Below the pieces are notes generated by a model. The model had not been told where the DNA came from, ran no database searches, and saw only the letters and a program-made list of their open reading frames with translations. From Gemmatimonadota bacterium (GTDB lineage Bacteria; Gemmatimonadota; Gemmatimonadetes; Longimicrobiales; RSA9), in contig VEPF01000195.1 of assembly GCA_012027055.1 (NCBI GenBank), positions 1,025 through 8,423 on the forward strand: 7,399 nucleotides of DNA, written 5' to 3'. Both the position numbers and the translations under genes were made by a program. Below, piece by piece: positions 1 through 6,096 of the stretch; position 1 is the stretch's first letter, and each line of letters begins with the position of its first letter.

Positions 1-867
1 GTGCAGCGTGAGCCCGTTGCCGGCGTTCGGATCGTTCTTCGTGATCTCGAAGGTGCGCGCCTCGCCCTGCCCCCTCGCCCGCAGCGAGTTGCCCGTGTGC
101 ACGCCCAGGTGCTCGCCCGCCACCAGCGTGTCGAACTCCCACGGGCCCTGCAGCGACCGGGAGCGGATCGCCACCATGGGCGTGTGCCCGCCCGGGATCG
201 CGCTCAGCAGGTAATAGGTCCCGTTCACCTTGTAGGCGTGGAAGCCTTCCCCCAGCGGCCGCCGCGGGTGCAGCACGCGGCGGGTCCCCGGCACGACGTC
301 GGTCACCGAATCGTTCAGTTCCTCGCTGATGACGCCATCGTCCGCGAGGTGGATGGCGTACTTCTTCCCGTCATCATCGAAAAGCACCGCCAGGTCGTAC
401 AGCGTGGTCTGCAGCCGGTTGTGCCGCCACGGCCCGTAGGGCGAGGTGGCGCGGAAGACCTGCGTGCCGTACCCGTTGATGTTCGAGAAGATGTAGAACG
501 TGCCATCGTGGTAGCGGATGGCCGGCGCCCAGATGCCCTGGCCGTAGATCTCCGCGCCCTCCAGCCGGAACGCGGGGCCCAGGTCGAGCCGGTCGAACGC
601 GTAGCTGGCCAGCTCCCAGTTCACCAGGTCCTTCGAGTGCAGCACGGGCAGGCCCGGCATGCTGTGCATGGTGGTGCCGGTGAGGTAATAGTCGTCGCCC
701 ACCCGGATCACGTCCGGGTCCGAGAACTCCTCGTAGAAGAGCGGGTTCGAGTACGTCCCGTTGCCGTTGTCCGCCATCCAGGTGACCGGTCGGACTCGAG
801 CGGTGGCGCAGCCGCCGGCGAGCAGCAGCAGGCCCAGGAACCGGACCGGAGAATGCACGGGCGACAT
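1..867 (-). CDS. Glycoside hydrolase family 43 lipoprotein (beta-xylosidase / alpha-L-arabinofuranosidase type), 3' end cut by window
   Basis: This gene is read on the complement from ATG at 867 and stays open for 289 codons to the left edge, so its C-terminus is missing. GH43 enzymes are five-bladed beta-propellers that release arabinose or xylose from plant polysaccharides by inversion. The three expected acids are visible: Asp50 in SDPDV (base), Asp158 in YDLAVLFDDDGK (pKa modulator) and Glu207 in GEGFHAYK (acid). The segment at residues 61-84, with MPGLPVLHSKDLVNW, is typical of the GH43 group around subfamily 12. Residues 8-20 form a short hydrophobic leader ending in AGGC, so Cys20 is a plausible lipidation site. 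Ala sits in the usual Leu position of the lipobox, so plain secretion is possible. AGGGG at 881-877 lies 9 bases before the start. The visible part ends near NGLTLH, where relatives usually continue with a conserved QGG. The family is secure; whether it prefers arabinose or xylose is not. Confidence 0.9.
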   Translation of the reverse strand, partial: MSPVHSPVRFLGLLLLAGGCATARVRPVTWMADNGNGTYSNPLFYEEFSDPDVIRVGDDYYLTGTTMHSMPGLPVLHSKDLVNWELASYAFDRLDLGPAFRLEGAEIYGQGIWAPAIRYHDGTFYIFSNINGYGTQVFRATSPYGPWRHNRLQTTLYDLAVLFDDDGKKYAIHLADDGVISEELNDSVTDVVPGTRRVLHPRRPLGEGFHAYKVNGTYYLLSAIPGGHTPMVAIRSRSLQGPWEFDTLVAGEHLGVHTGNSLRARGQGEARTFEITKNDPNAGNGLTLH

Positions 868-1017
868 CGCGCGTTGCCCCTGGTTGCGGTAGCGAGAAGC
901 CTGGGAGGTTCTTCCTGAGTGCGAAGTTCTCCGGGCCGGGAAGCGACCGCAAGGCAGTGGGCCGGGGCCCGCTGCGGTGCCTCGCGCACAGGGGATCGAC
1001 CACAGGAGACGCCGCTC
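868..1017. other. Divergent intergenic region between the GH43 and ybaK genes
   Basis: This 150-base gap separates two genes that read away from each other, so it must hold both promoters or their leaders. I see the two ribosome binding sites at its ends but no convincing -35/-10 pair on either strand. The central part contains mixed GC-rich tracts and no perfect inverted repeat longer than a few base pairs. An open frame that reads into ybaK from about 919 is not a real N-terminal extension, because the homologous part of the protein begins at 1018. Confidence 0.5.
1004..1008 (+). promoter_or_regulatory. Ribosome binding site of ybaK
   Basis: AGGAG is followed by 9 bases and then ATG at 1018. 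It is the clearest Shine-Dalgarno sequence in the window. It decides the ybaK start against the longer in-frame reading from about 919. Confidence 0.8.
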
Positions 1018-1482
1018 ATGACTCCCGCAGTAATCGCGGTACAGCAGGCCCGGATCGCCCACCGGCTGCACGAGTACCAGCACGACCCGGACGCCGCCGC
1101 CTACGGCGCCGAAGCTGCCGACAAGCTCGGCGTCGATCCACGGCGGATCTTCAAGACCCTGATCGCGAGCGTGGACGGCCGGCTCGCGGTGGCCATTGTG
1201 CCGGTCGCGGACGCGCTCGACCTGAAGGCGCTCGCGGCGGCGTTGGGCGGGAAACGCGCGGCCATGGCCGGGCTGCCCGAGGCGGAGCGGGCCACCGGCT
1301 ACGTGGCGGGAGGGATCAGCCCGCTGGGCCAGCGGAAACGGCTGCCCACCGTCCTCGATGCCAGCGCCGCCGGCTGGGACACCGTGTACGTCAGCGCCGG
1401 TCGGCGGGGTCTGCAGCTCGAGCACGCGCCCGCCGACCTGCCGCGCCTGACCGGCGCGCGCACGGCGCGCCTCGCCCGCTGA
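1018..1482 (+). CDS. ybaK: YbaK-type Cys-tRNA(Pro) deacylase
   Basis: This 154-residue cytoplasmic protein has the normal length for YbaK. YbaK hydrolyses cysteine mis-attached to tRNA-Pro, acting in trans after prolyl-tRNA synthetase. The start MTPAV, the HEYQHDP segment (18-24), EAADKLG (32-38) and FKTL (45-48) align with characterised YbaK proteins. Lys46 falls at the position of the catalytic lysine in the Haemophilus influenzae protein. GGISPLGQ at 98-105 is the family signature near the active site, and the C-terminal YVSAGRRGLQLE segment is also conserved. The sequence fits YbaK better than the ProX or ProRS-INS relatives. It lies between two sugar-hydrolase genes but has no evident link to them. 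It starts 150 bases from the divergent GH43 gene and ends 169 bases before the rhamnosidase, and is probably its own transcription unit. Confidence 0.95.
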   Translation: MTPAVIAVQQARIAHRLHEYQHDPDAAAYGAEAADKLGVDPRRIFKTLIASVDGRLAVAIVPVADALDLKALAAALGGKRAAMAGLPEAERATGYVAGGISPLGQRKRLPTVLDASAAGWDTVYVSAGRRGLQLEHAPADLPRLTGARTARLAR

Positions 1483-1489
1483 TTGCCCC

Positions 1490-1517
1490 CGGCGGCGGAC
1501 AGGCCGCGCGGCCGCCG
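1490..1517 (+). terminator. GC hairpin just after ybaK, weak terminator candidate
   Basis: The arms CGGCGGC (1490-1496) and GCCGCCG (1511-1517) are perfectly complementary around a 14-base loop, starting 7 bases after the ybaK stop. No T-run follows, so intrinsic termination is uncertain. In DNA this GC-rich such stems also occur by chance. Confidence 0.3.
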
Positions 1518-1538
1518 CTGAACGCACGCGCCGCAGGC

Positions 1539-1562
1539 CGCGGCCGGGTGCCCCGGGCCGCG
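1539..1562 (+). repeat. Second GC inverted repeat between ybaK and the rhamnosidase gene
   Basis: CGCGGCC (1539-1545) pairs with GGCCGCG (1556-1562) across a 10-base loop. It lies between the ybaK-proximal hairpin and the palindrome at 1581. It may help end the ybaK transcript, but there is no T-run and chance formation is possible. Confidence 0.25.
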
Positions 1563-1580
1563 CGCCGCCAACCTGGCCGC

Positions 1581-1613
1581 GGTCCGCGGACCATGCGCGT
1601 CGCACCCGGTCCG
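1581..1613. repeat. Perfect 12-base palindrome and overlapping hairpin upstream of the rhamnosidase gene
   Basis: GGTCCGCGGACC (1581-1592) is a perfect palindrome 59 bases before the rhamnosidase ATG. Its right half, CGGACC (1587-1592), can instead pair with GGTCCG (1608-1613). Inside that stem, TGCG (1594-1597) pairs with CGCA (1601-1604) around a 3-base loop. The palindrome could be a repressor operator, or the hairpin could be a leader or terminator structure. Directly downstream is the only AT-rich spot of the gap, CATATT (1616-1621), a possible -10 element without a recognisable -35. The structure is exact; its function is inferred. Confidence 0.35.
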
Positions 1614-1651
1614 GCCATATTGCTGCGCATACTCCCTCGGGGGTCGCTGCC

Positions 1652-4405
1652 ATGAGATACCGCCTGCTGCCGCTCCTCGCCGTCCCGCTGGCCGTCGCCG
1701 CGCCCCGGCCGGGCGTTGCCCAGACCCCGCCGGTCGTTACGGCGCTCCGCGCCGAGTACCGGGTCGATCCGATCGGCATCGACGTGCGCCAGCCGCGCCT
1801 GAGCTGGCAGCTGAGTTCGCCGGAGCGGGGCGTGGTGCAGACCGCCTATCAGATCCGGGTCGCCACCGCGGAGACCGCCTTCGGCAAGCCCATCTGGGAC
1901 TCCGGCCGCGTGATGGCTGCCGCATCGACCAACCGGATCTACGTGGGCACCGCGCTCGAGAGCGGGCAGCGCTACTGGTGGCAGGTGCGCGTCTGGGATG
2001 GGAACGGCCGGCCCTCCGCCTGGAGCCGGACCGCCTTCTGGGAAATGGGCCTGCTGCAGCCGTCCGATTGGCGGGCGGACTGGATCTCGCCGCCCGTGGC
2101 CGATGACACCGTGCGCCGCCGGCCCGGCCCGCTGCTCCGGAAGTCGTTCGCGCTCCGGGACGGCATCCGCAGCGCCCGGCTCTACGCCACCGCGCTCGGC
2201 CTGTACGAGCTCAGGCTCAACGGCCTGCGGGTGGGCGACCAGGTGCTTACGCCCGGCTGGACCAGCTACGACACCCGCCTGCAGTACCAGACTTACGACG
2301 TCACCCCGCTGCTCCACGCCGGCGAGAACGCCCTCGGGGCGCTGCTCGGTACGGGCTGGTTCCGCGGCGACCTGGCCTGGGAGGGGAACCGCAACATCTA
2401 CGGCAGGCAGGCGGCGCTGCTCGCGCAGCTGCACGTGCGGTATGCCGATGGCACGGAGCAGGTCGTGGCCACGGACACCACCTGGAAGACGTCGCTCGGA
2501 CCCATCCGCTGGTCCGAGCTCTACGACGGCGAGTACTACGACGCCCGCCGCGAGCCGGCCGGCTGGAGTGGCCCCGGCTTCGACGACTCCGCCTGGCAGC
2601 CCGTGCTGCGGCTGGAGCACCGCAAGGACATCCTGGTCGCTCCCGCCGGCCCGCCCGTCCGCAGGATCGGCGAGATCAGACCCATCGCGATCCTGACGAC
2701 ACCCGCCGGCGACACCGTCTTCGACATGGGCCAGAACCTGGTCGGTTGGGCGCGACTGCGCGCGCGGGGTGCCCCCGGCACGACCATCACGCTCCGCCAC
2801 GCCGAAGTGCTCGACAAGCAGGGTAACCTCTACACCCGCAACCTGCGCGGCGCGGACCAGCAGGTGACGTACGTGCTCCAGGGGAGCGGGGAAGAAACCC
2901 TGGAGCCGCATTTCACCTTCCAGGGCTTCCGCTACGTCGCGGTCACCGGACTGCCCGCGCCGCCCACGCTCGACCAGCTCACCGGCATCGTCATCCATTC
3001 GGACCTGACGCCCACGGGCCGGTTCGAGACCTCGAGCCCGCTGCTCAACCAGTTGCAGCACAACATCGTCTGGGGGCAGAAGGGCAACTTCGTGGACGTG
3101 CCCACCGACTGCCCCCAGCGCGACGAGCGCCTGGGCTGGACCGGTGACGCCCAGGTGTTCGCGCGCACCGCCGCGTTCAACATGGACGTGGCCGGCTTCT
3201 TCACGAAGTGGCTGGCCGACCTGGCCGCCGACCAGAAGCCCAACGGCGCCGTGCCGCACGTGATCCCGGACGTGCTCACGCACGGACGCGAGACCGGCGG
3301 GGGCGCCACCGGCTGGGCCGATGCCGCCATCATCATCCCCTGGACGATGTACCTGGTCTACGGCGACACGCGGCTGCTCCAGCAGCAGTACCCGAGCATG
3401 AAGGCCTGGGTGGAGTACATGCGCCGCGAGGCCGGCGAGAGCTTCATCTGGAAGACCGGCTCGCACTACGGCGACTGGCTCGCGTACGCCACCACCCGCT
3501 CCGACTATCCCGGCGCGACCACCGACAAGGACCTGCTCGCCACCGCGCACTTCGCCTACTCCGCCGAACTGCTCGGCCGCATGGCGGGCGTGCTCGGGAA
3601 CGAGGCGGATGCCCGCACCTATGCCCAGCTCAGGAACAGCGTGCAGGCCGCGTTCCTGAAGGAGTTCGTCACGCCCGGCGGCCGGCTGGCGTCCAACACC
3701 CAGACCGCCTACGCCATCGCGCTGGCTTTCGGCCTGGTGCCGGAAGCGCTCCGCGCCCAGGCGGCCAAACGCCTCGCCGACGACGTCCGCAACTTCGACA
3801 ACCACCTCACCACGGGATTCCAGGGAACGCCGTACCTCACGCGCACGCTCGGCGACTACGGGTACCTGGACGTCGCCTACGCGCTGCTCAACCAGCAGAC
3901 CTATCCCTCGTGGCTGTATCCGGTGACCCGCGGCGCCACCACCATCTGGGAGCGCTGGGATGGGATCCGGCCGGACAGCACGTTCCAGGACCCCGGCATG
4001 AATTCGTTCAACCACTACGCCTACGGCGCCATCGGCGCGTGGCTCTACAGCGTGGTGGCGGGCATCGACATCGATCCGGAGCAGCCCGGCTACCAGCACA
4101 GCCTGCTGCAGCCCCGACCGGGCGGCGGGCTCACCAGCGCGGCCGCGTCCATCGAGAGCATGTACGGCACCGTAGCATCGGCGTGGCGGCTCGATGGCAC
4201 CGCTTTCACGTACGACGTCACCGTGCCCGCCAACACCCGCGCGACCGTCCGCCTGCCAGGGGCCACGCTCGCGGCCGTGCTGGAGAGCGGCCGGCCGCTC
4301 GCCGGCGCGCGCGGCGTGAGCGCTCCGCGCCAGGACGGCGGGGCCGTGGTGCTGGACGTGGGATCGGGTACCTATCGCTTCACCTACCAAATGGCGGTGC
4401 ACTGA
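1652..4405 (+). CDS. Exported alpha-L-rhamnosidase, glycoside hydrolase family 78
   Basis: This 917-residue protein, full length for the family, releases terminal alpha-L-rhamnose from pectic chains, flavonoid glycosides or bacterial polysaccharides. A Sec leader covers roughly residues 1-24 (MRYRLLPLLAVP, then VAQTPP), giving a periplasmic or secreted enzyme. The order matches GH78: a fibronectin-like domain at about 27-125 (PRLSWQL), an N-terminal beta domain at about 145-330, and a concanavalin-like domain at about 340-440 with DMGQN (358-362) and FQGFRYV (423-429). Next come the six-hairpin catalytic barrel at about 445-800 and a C-terminal beta-sandwich. DCPQRDERLGWTGD carries Asp486, the likely general acid Glu492 and Asp499; IWERW carries the likely general base Glu767. 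The start at 1652 precedes the leader directly and has only a weak GGGGG 8 bases upstream. The stop overlaps the next start by one base, which indicates an operon. The exact substrate cannot be read from the sequence. Confidence 0.95.
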   Translation: MRYRLLPLLAVPLAVAAPRPGVAQTPPVVTALRAEYRVDPIGIDVRQPRLSWQLSSPERGVVQTAYQIRVATAETAFGKPIWDSGRVMAAASTNRIYVGTALESGQRYWWQVRVWDGNGRPSAWSRTAFWEMGLLQPSDWRADWISPPVADDTVRRRPGPLLRKSFALRDGIRSARLYATALGLYELRLNGLRVGDQVLTPGWTSYDTRLQYQTYDVTPLLHAGENALGALLGTGWFRGDLAWEGNRNIYGRQAALLAQLHVRYADGTEQVVATDTTWKTSLGPIRWSELYDGEYYDARREPAGWSGPGFDDSAWQPVLRLEHRKDILVAPAGPPVRRIGEIRPIAILTTPAGDTVFDMGQNLVGWARLRARGAPGTTITLRHAEVLDKQGNLYTRNLRGADQQVTYVLQGSGEETLEPHFTFQGFRYVAVTGLPAPPTLDQLTGIVIHSDLTPTGRFETSSPLLNQLQHNIVWGQKGNFVDVPTDCPQRDERLGWTGDAQVFARTAAFNMDVAGFFTKWLADLAADQKPNGAVPHVIPDVLTHGRETGGGATGWADAAIIIPWTMYLVYGDTRLLQQQYPSMKAWVEYMRREAGESFIWKTGSHYGDWLAYATTRSDYPGATTDKDLLATAHFAYSAELLGRMAGVLGNEADARTYAQLRNSVQAAFLKEFVTPGGRLASNTQTAYAIALAFGLVPEALRAQAAKRLADDVRNFDNHLTTGFQGTPYLTRTLGDYGYLDVAYALLNQQTYPSWLYPVTRGATTIWERWDGIRPDSTFQDPGMNSFNHYAYGAIGAWLYSVVAGIDIDPEQPGYQHSLLQPRPGGGLTSAAASIESMYGTVASAWRLDGTAFTYDVTVPANTRATVRLPGATLAAVLESGRPLAGARGVSAPRQDGGAVVLDVGSGTYRFTYQMAVH

Positions 4406-5952
4406 TGCGCACGCAATCCTCCATTCTCTTCGCTGCCGCCGCGGCGCTCGTGCTCGCGGCCTGCACCGAGCCCATGCCCCCGCCGGCGCGCACCGCGGCC
4501 GCGCCGCAGTACGCCGCCGCGAGCCAGGCCGGCCCGAGCACGCTCGAACTCATCGAGCTGGACATCGACGCCGGGCTCCTCGACCGCGAGCACGGCAACC
4601 GCTACCGGCAGTACGCGGTTTCTGATCCCGCCCGCCTGCCGGTGAAGTACCGGAGCAGCAGCGTGGCCAAGGACGCCACGCTCTCGATGGTGCGGCTGGC
4701 GCTGGACTGGGACCAGCTCTCGGCCGCCACGCAGCAGGAGATCCTGGACCTGCGCGCCAGAGGCTTCGCGAACCTGAAGGACACCTACCAGACCACGCAC
4801 TTCGTGCTGCACTACACGCTCATCGGCAAAGATGCCGTGCCGGCATACGACGGGAACGGCAACGGCCTGCCGGACTACATCGAGGTGGCGGCCGCCAGCG
4901 TCGAGCAGGTCTGGAATGCCGAGGTGACCAGGCTCGGCTATCCCGCGCCGGTAGGCACGCCGGCGCAGCGCTTTCACATCTATTTCCAGACCCTCTCCTA
5001 CTACGGCTATTCCAGCCCCGAGAACGTAGTCCTGCAGGCCATCTCGCCGGTGCCGCTCGGCACCGCCAGCGCGTACATCGTGATCGAGAACGACTTCTAC
5101 GGGTTCCCGCCCAACGATGTGGACCGCACCGGGCAGGAGACGATCCGCAGGGGCGCGCTCGAGGTGACCGTGGCGCACGAGTTCATGCACGCCATCCAGT
5201 TCGCGATCAACGTCTACCAGGGCGGCTGGCTGATGGAGTCGCACGCCACCTGGGCGGAGGATGCCGTCTACGACGGCGTGAACGACTGGCACTGGTACAT
5301 GCCGTACTTCCTGGCCACTCCCGACTACCCGATCTTCGCGCGCTACGCCTACGGGTCCGCGTTCTTCGTGCACTGGCTCACGGAGACCTACGGGACCGAT
5401 ACGGCCCGGCAGATCTGGTTCGCGGCGCGCACGAGCACGGCGGCGGACGCGGTGCGGGACGTCGCCTTCGGCGGCAGCTGGGAGGCCATGAAGCAGTTCG
5501 CGCCCACCGAGTACCTGCTGGACATCGCGGACTACACCAGCCGGACGGTGTCGGTCGTGCCCGAGCCGCACAACTGGATCCGCGCGACCTGGGACACGTA
5601 CCCGGTGAGCGTCGTCGTACCGCCGAGCGCGAAACGGCTGGCGAACCGCGCGCCCTGGGGGCTGGGCGCCAACTTCATCGACTTCCTGCCGCCGGCCGGC
5701 AGCACGGGCACCATCACGCTCGGCTTCGACGGCGAGGACGGTTACGCCTGGCGCGCCTTCGCGGTGGCCACCCCGGCCACCGGCGGGCCACCGGTCGTGA
5801 CCGAGATTCCGCTCGACGCCGGCAGTGCGGGCAGCATCGGCATCAATGGCCTGGGTACCCGCTTCGCGAAGCTGACGCTCGTGCCCACCATCGCGGACCG
5901 CGCCGGCGCGGAGGTGCCGTTCAGTTACTCCGCCACGCTCGCCGTGAAGTAG
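4405..5952 (+). CDS. Lipoprotein zinc metalloprotease with HEFMH motif (uncharacterised family, MXAN_6640-like)
   Basis: This 515-residue protein begins with a textbook lipoprotein leader: a charged start, an alanine-rich core and VLAAC with Cys20. Thr21 follows the Cys, so outer-membrane sorting is expected. HEFMH (258-262) is a zinc-binding HExxH motif preceded by EVTVA. Glu278 in MESHATWAED, 16 residues after the second His, is the probable third ligand, as in gluzincins. Upstream, THFVLHYT (131-138) and DGNGNGLPDY (149-158) form a calcium-binding-type loop (DxNxNGxPD) seen in a family of large bacterial putative metalloproteases annotated MXAN_6640. The last 80 or so residues look like a beta-sandwich. 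Its ATG overlaps the rhamnosidase stop (TGATG) and has no clear ribosome binding site, so translation is probably coupled. Being a peptidase follows from the motifs; the substrate is unknown. The open frame upstream of 4405 only shadows the rhamnosidase gene. Confidence 0.82.
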   Translation: MRTQSSILFAAAAALVLAACTEPMPPPARTAAAPQYAAASQAGPSTLELIELDIDAGLLDREHGNRYRQYAVSDPARLPVKYRSSSVAKDATLSMVRLALDWDQLSAATQQEILDLRARGFANLKDTYQTTHFVLHYTLIGKDAVPAYDGNGNGLPDYIEVAAASVEQVWNAEVTRLGYPAPVGTPAQRFHIYFQTLSYYGYSSPENVVLQAISPVPLGTASAYIVIENDFYGFPPNDVDRTGQETIRRGALEVTVAHEFMHAIQFAINVYQGGWLMESHATWAEDAVYDGVNDWHWYMPYFLATPDYPIFARYAYGSAFFVHWLTETYGTDTARQIWFAARTSTAADAVRDVAFGGSWEAMKQFAPTEYLLDIADYTSRTVSVVPEPHNWIRATWDTYPVSVVVPPSAKRLANRAPWGLGANFIDFLPPAGSTGTITLGFDGEDGYAWRAFAVATPATGGPPVVTEIPLDAGSAGSIGINGLGTRFAKLTLVPTIADRAGAEVPFSYSATLAVK

Positions 5953-5961
5953 GCCAGACCA

Positions 5962-6009
5962 GAGGCCGCGGGCGCGCGCGCGCGGCGCGCGCCCGGCCCG
6001 GCCTCGTTT
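5962..6009 (+). terminator. Probable terminator of the rhamnosidase-protease operon
   Basis: Nine bases after the protease stop, an 11-base-pair perfect stem forms between 5969-5979 and 5985-5995 around a 5-base loop. It is extended outward, after a small asymmetric interior loop, by GAGGCC (5962-5967) pairing with GGCCTC (6000-6005). GTTT follows at 6006-6009. The stem is very stable but the T-run is short, so termination may be partial or need Rho. Confidence 0.6.
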
Positions 6010-6011
6010 CG

Positions 6012-6047
6012 GGCCGCCGCGCTGCGGCCGGTCGTCCTTTCGGCCGC
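6012..6047 (+). repeat. Two mutually exclusive hairpins sharing one arm
   Basis: GGCCGC (6012-6017) pairs perfectly with GCGGCC (6024-6029) around a 6-base loop. The same arm, as GCGGCCG (6024-6030), also pairs perfectly with CGGCCGC (6041-6047) around the loop GTCGTCCTTT. Only one can form at a time. This could be backup termination after the operon, or alternative leader structures if transcription starts further upstream. Short GC palindromes are common at this base composition, so the structure may be incidental. Confidence 0.4.
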
Positions 6048-6082
6048 GCGCGTCGAGGACTTTCCCCGCCCCGCCGCCCGGC

Positions 6083-6088
6083 TAGACT
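6083..6088 (+). promoter_or_regulatory. -10-like hexamer TAGACT directly before the membrane protein gene
   Basis: TAGACT matches the bacterial -10 consensus at the key T, A and final T positions. It ends 8 bases before the ATG at 6097, so transcription would begin at or next to the start codon. No Shine-Dalgarno sequence lies in the preceding 20 bases, which fits a leaderless message. No good -35 hexamer is seen at the matching distance. Confidence 0.4.
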
Positions 6089-6096
6089 ACCTGACT

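Noticed and set aside
1..918. Plus-strand open frame of 305 codons across the GH43 region
   Set aside because: It lies opposite the GH43 gene, whose minus-strand frame has a leader and three conserved catalytic acids. The plus-strand product is Arg/Val-rich without any family pattern.
957..1655. Second plus-strand open frame overlapping ybaK
   Set aside because: It is a frame-shifted shadow with Arg/Pro/Ala-rich sequence; the ybaK frame has the AGGAG site and complete family motifs.
1391..4402. Open frame of about 1000 codons on the minus strand, opposite the rhamnosidase gene
   Set aside because: It is an antisense shadow produced by GC-rich codon use. The translation is low-complexity Arg/Gly/Val/Ala sequence with no recognisable domain, while the plus strand encodes a full GH78 enzyme with all catalytic motifs.
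3208..4404. In-frame upstream extension of the metalloprotease into the rhamnosidase gene
   Set aside because: The extension reads as Arg/Pro-rich noise in a different frame from GH78. The lipoprotein signal peptide starts exactly at 4405, so translation begins there.
4384..5571. Open frame of about 395 codons on the minus strand, opposite the metalloprotease gene
   Set aside because: It has the same shadow composition (Val, Arg, Gly, His rich) and no domain, and it fully overlaps a gene with clear lipobox and HExxH motifs.
5970..5994. Alternating GC tract that could suggest Z-DNA
   Set aside because: The tract is explained as the two arms of the terminator-like stem after the operon; there is no independent evidence of another role.
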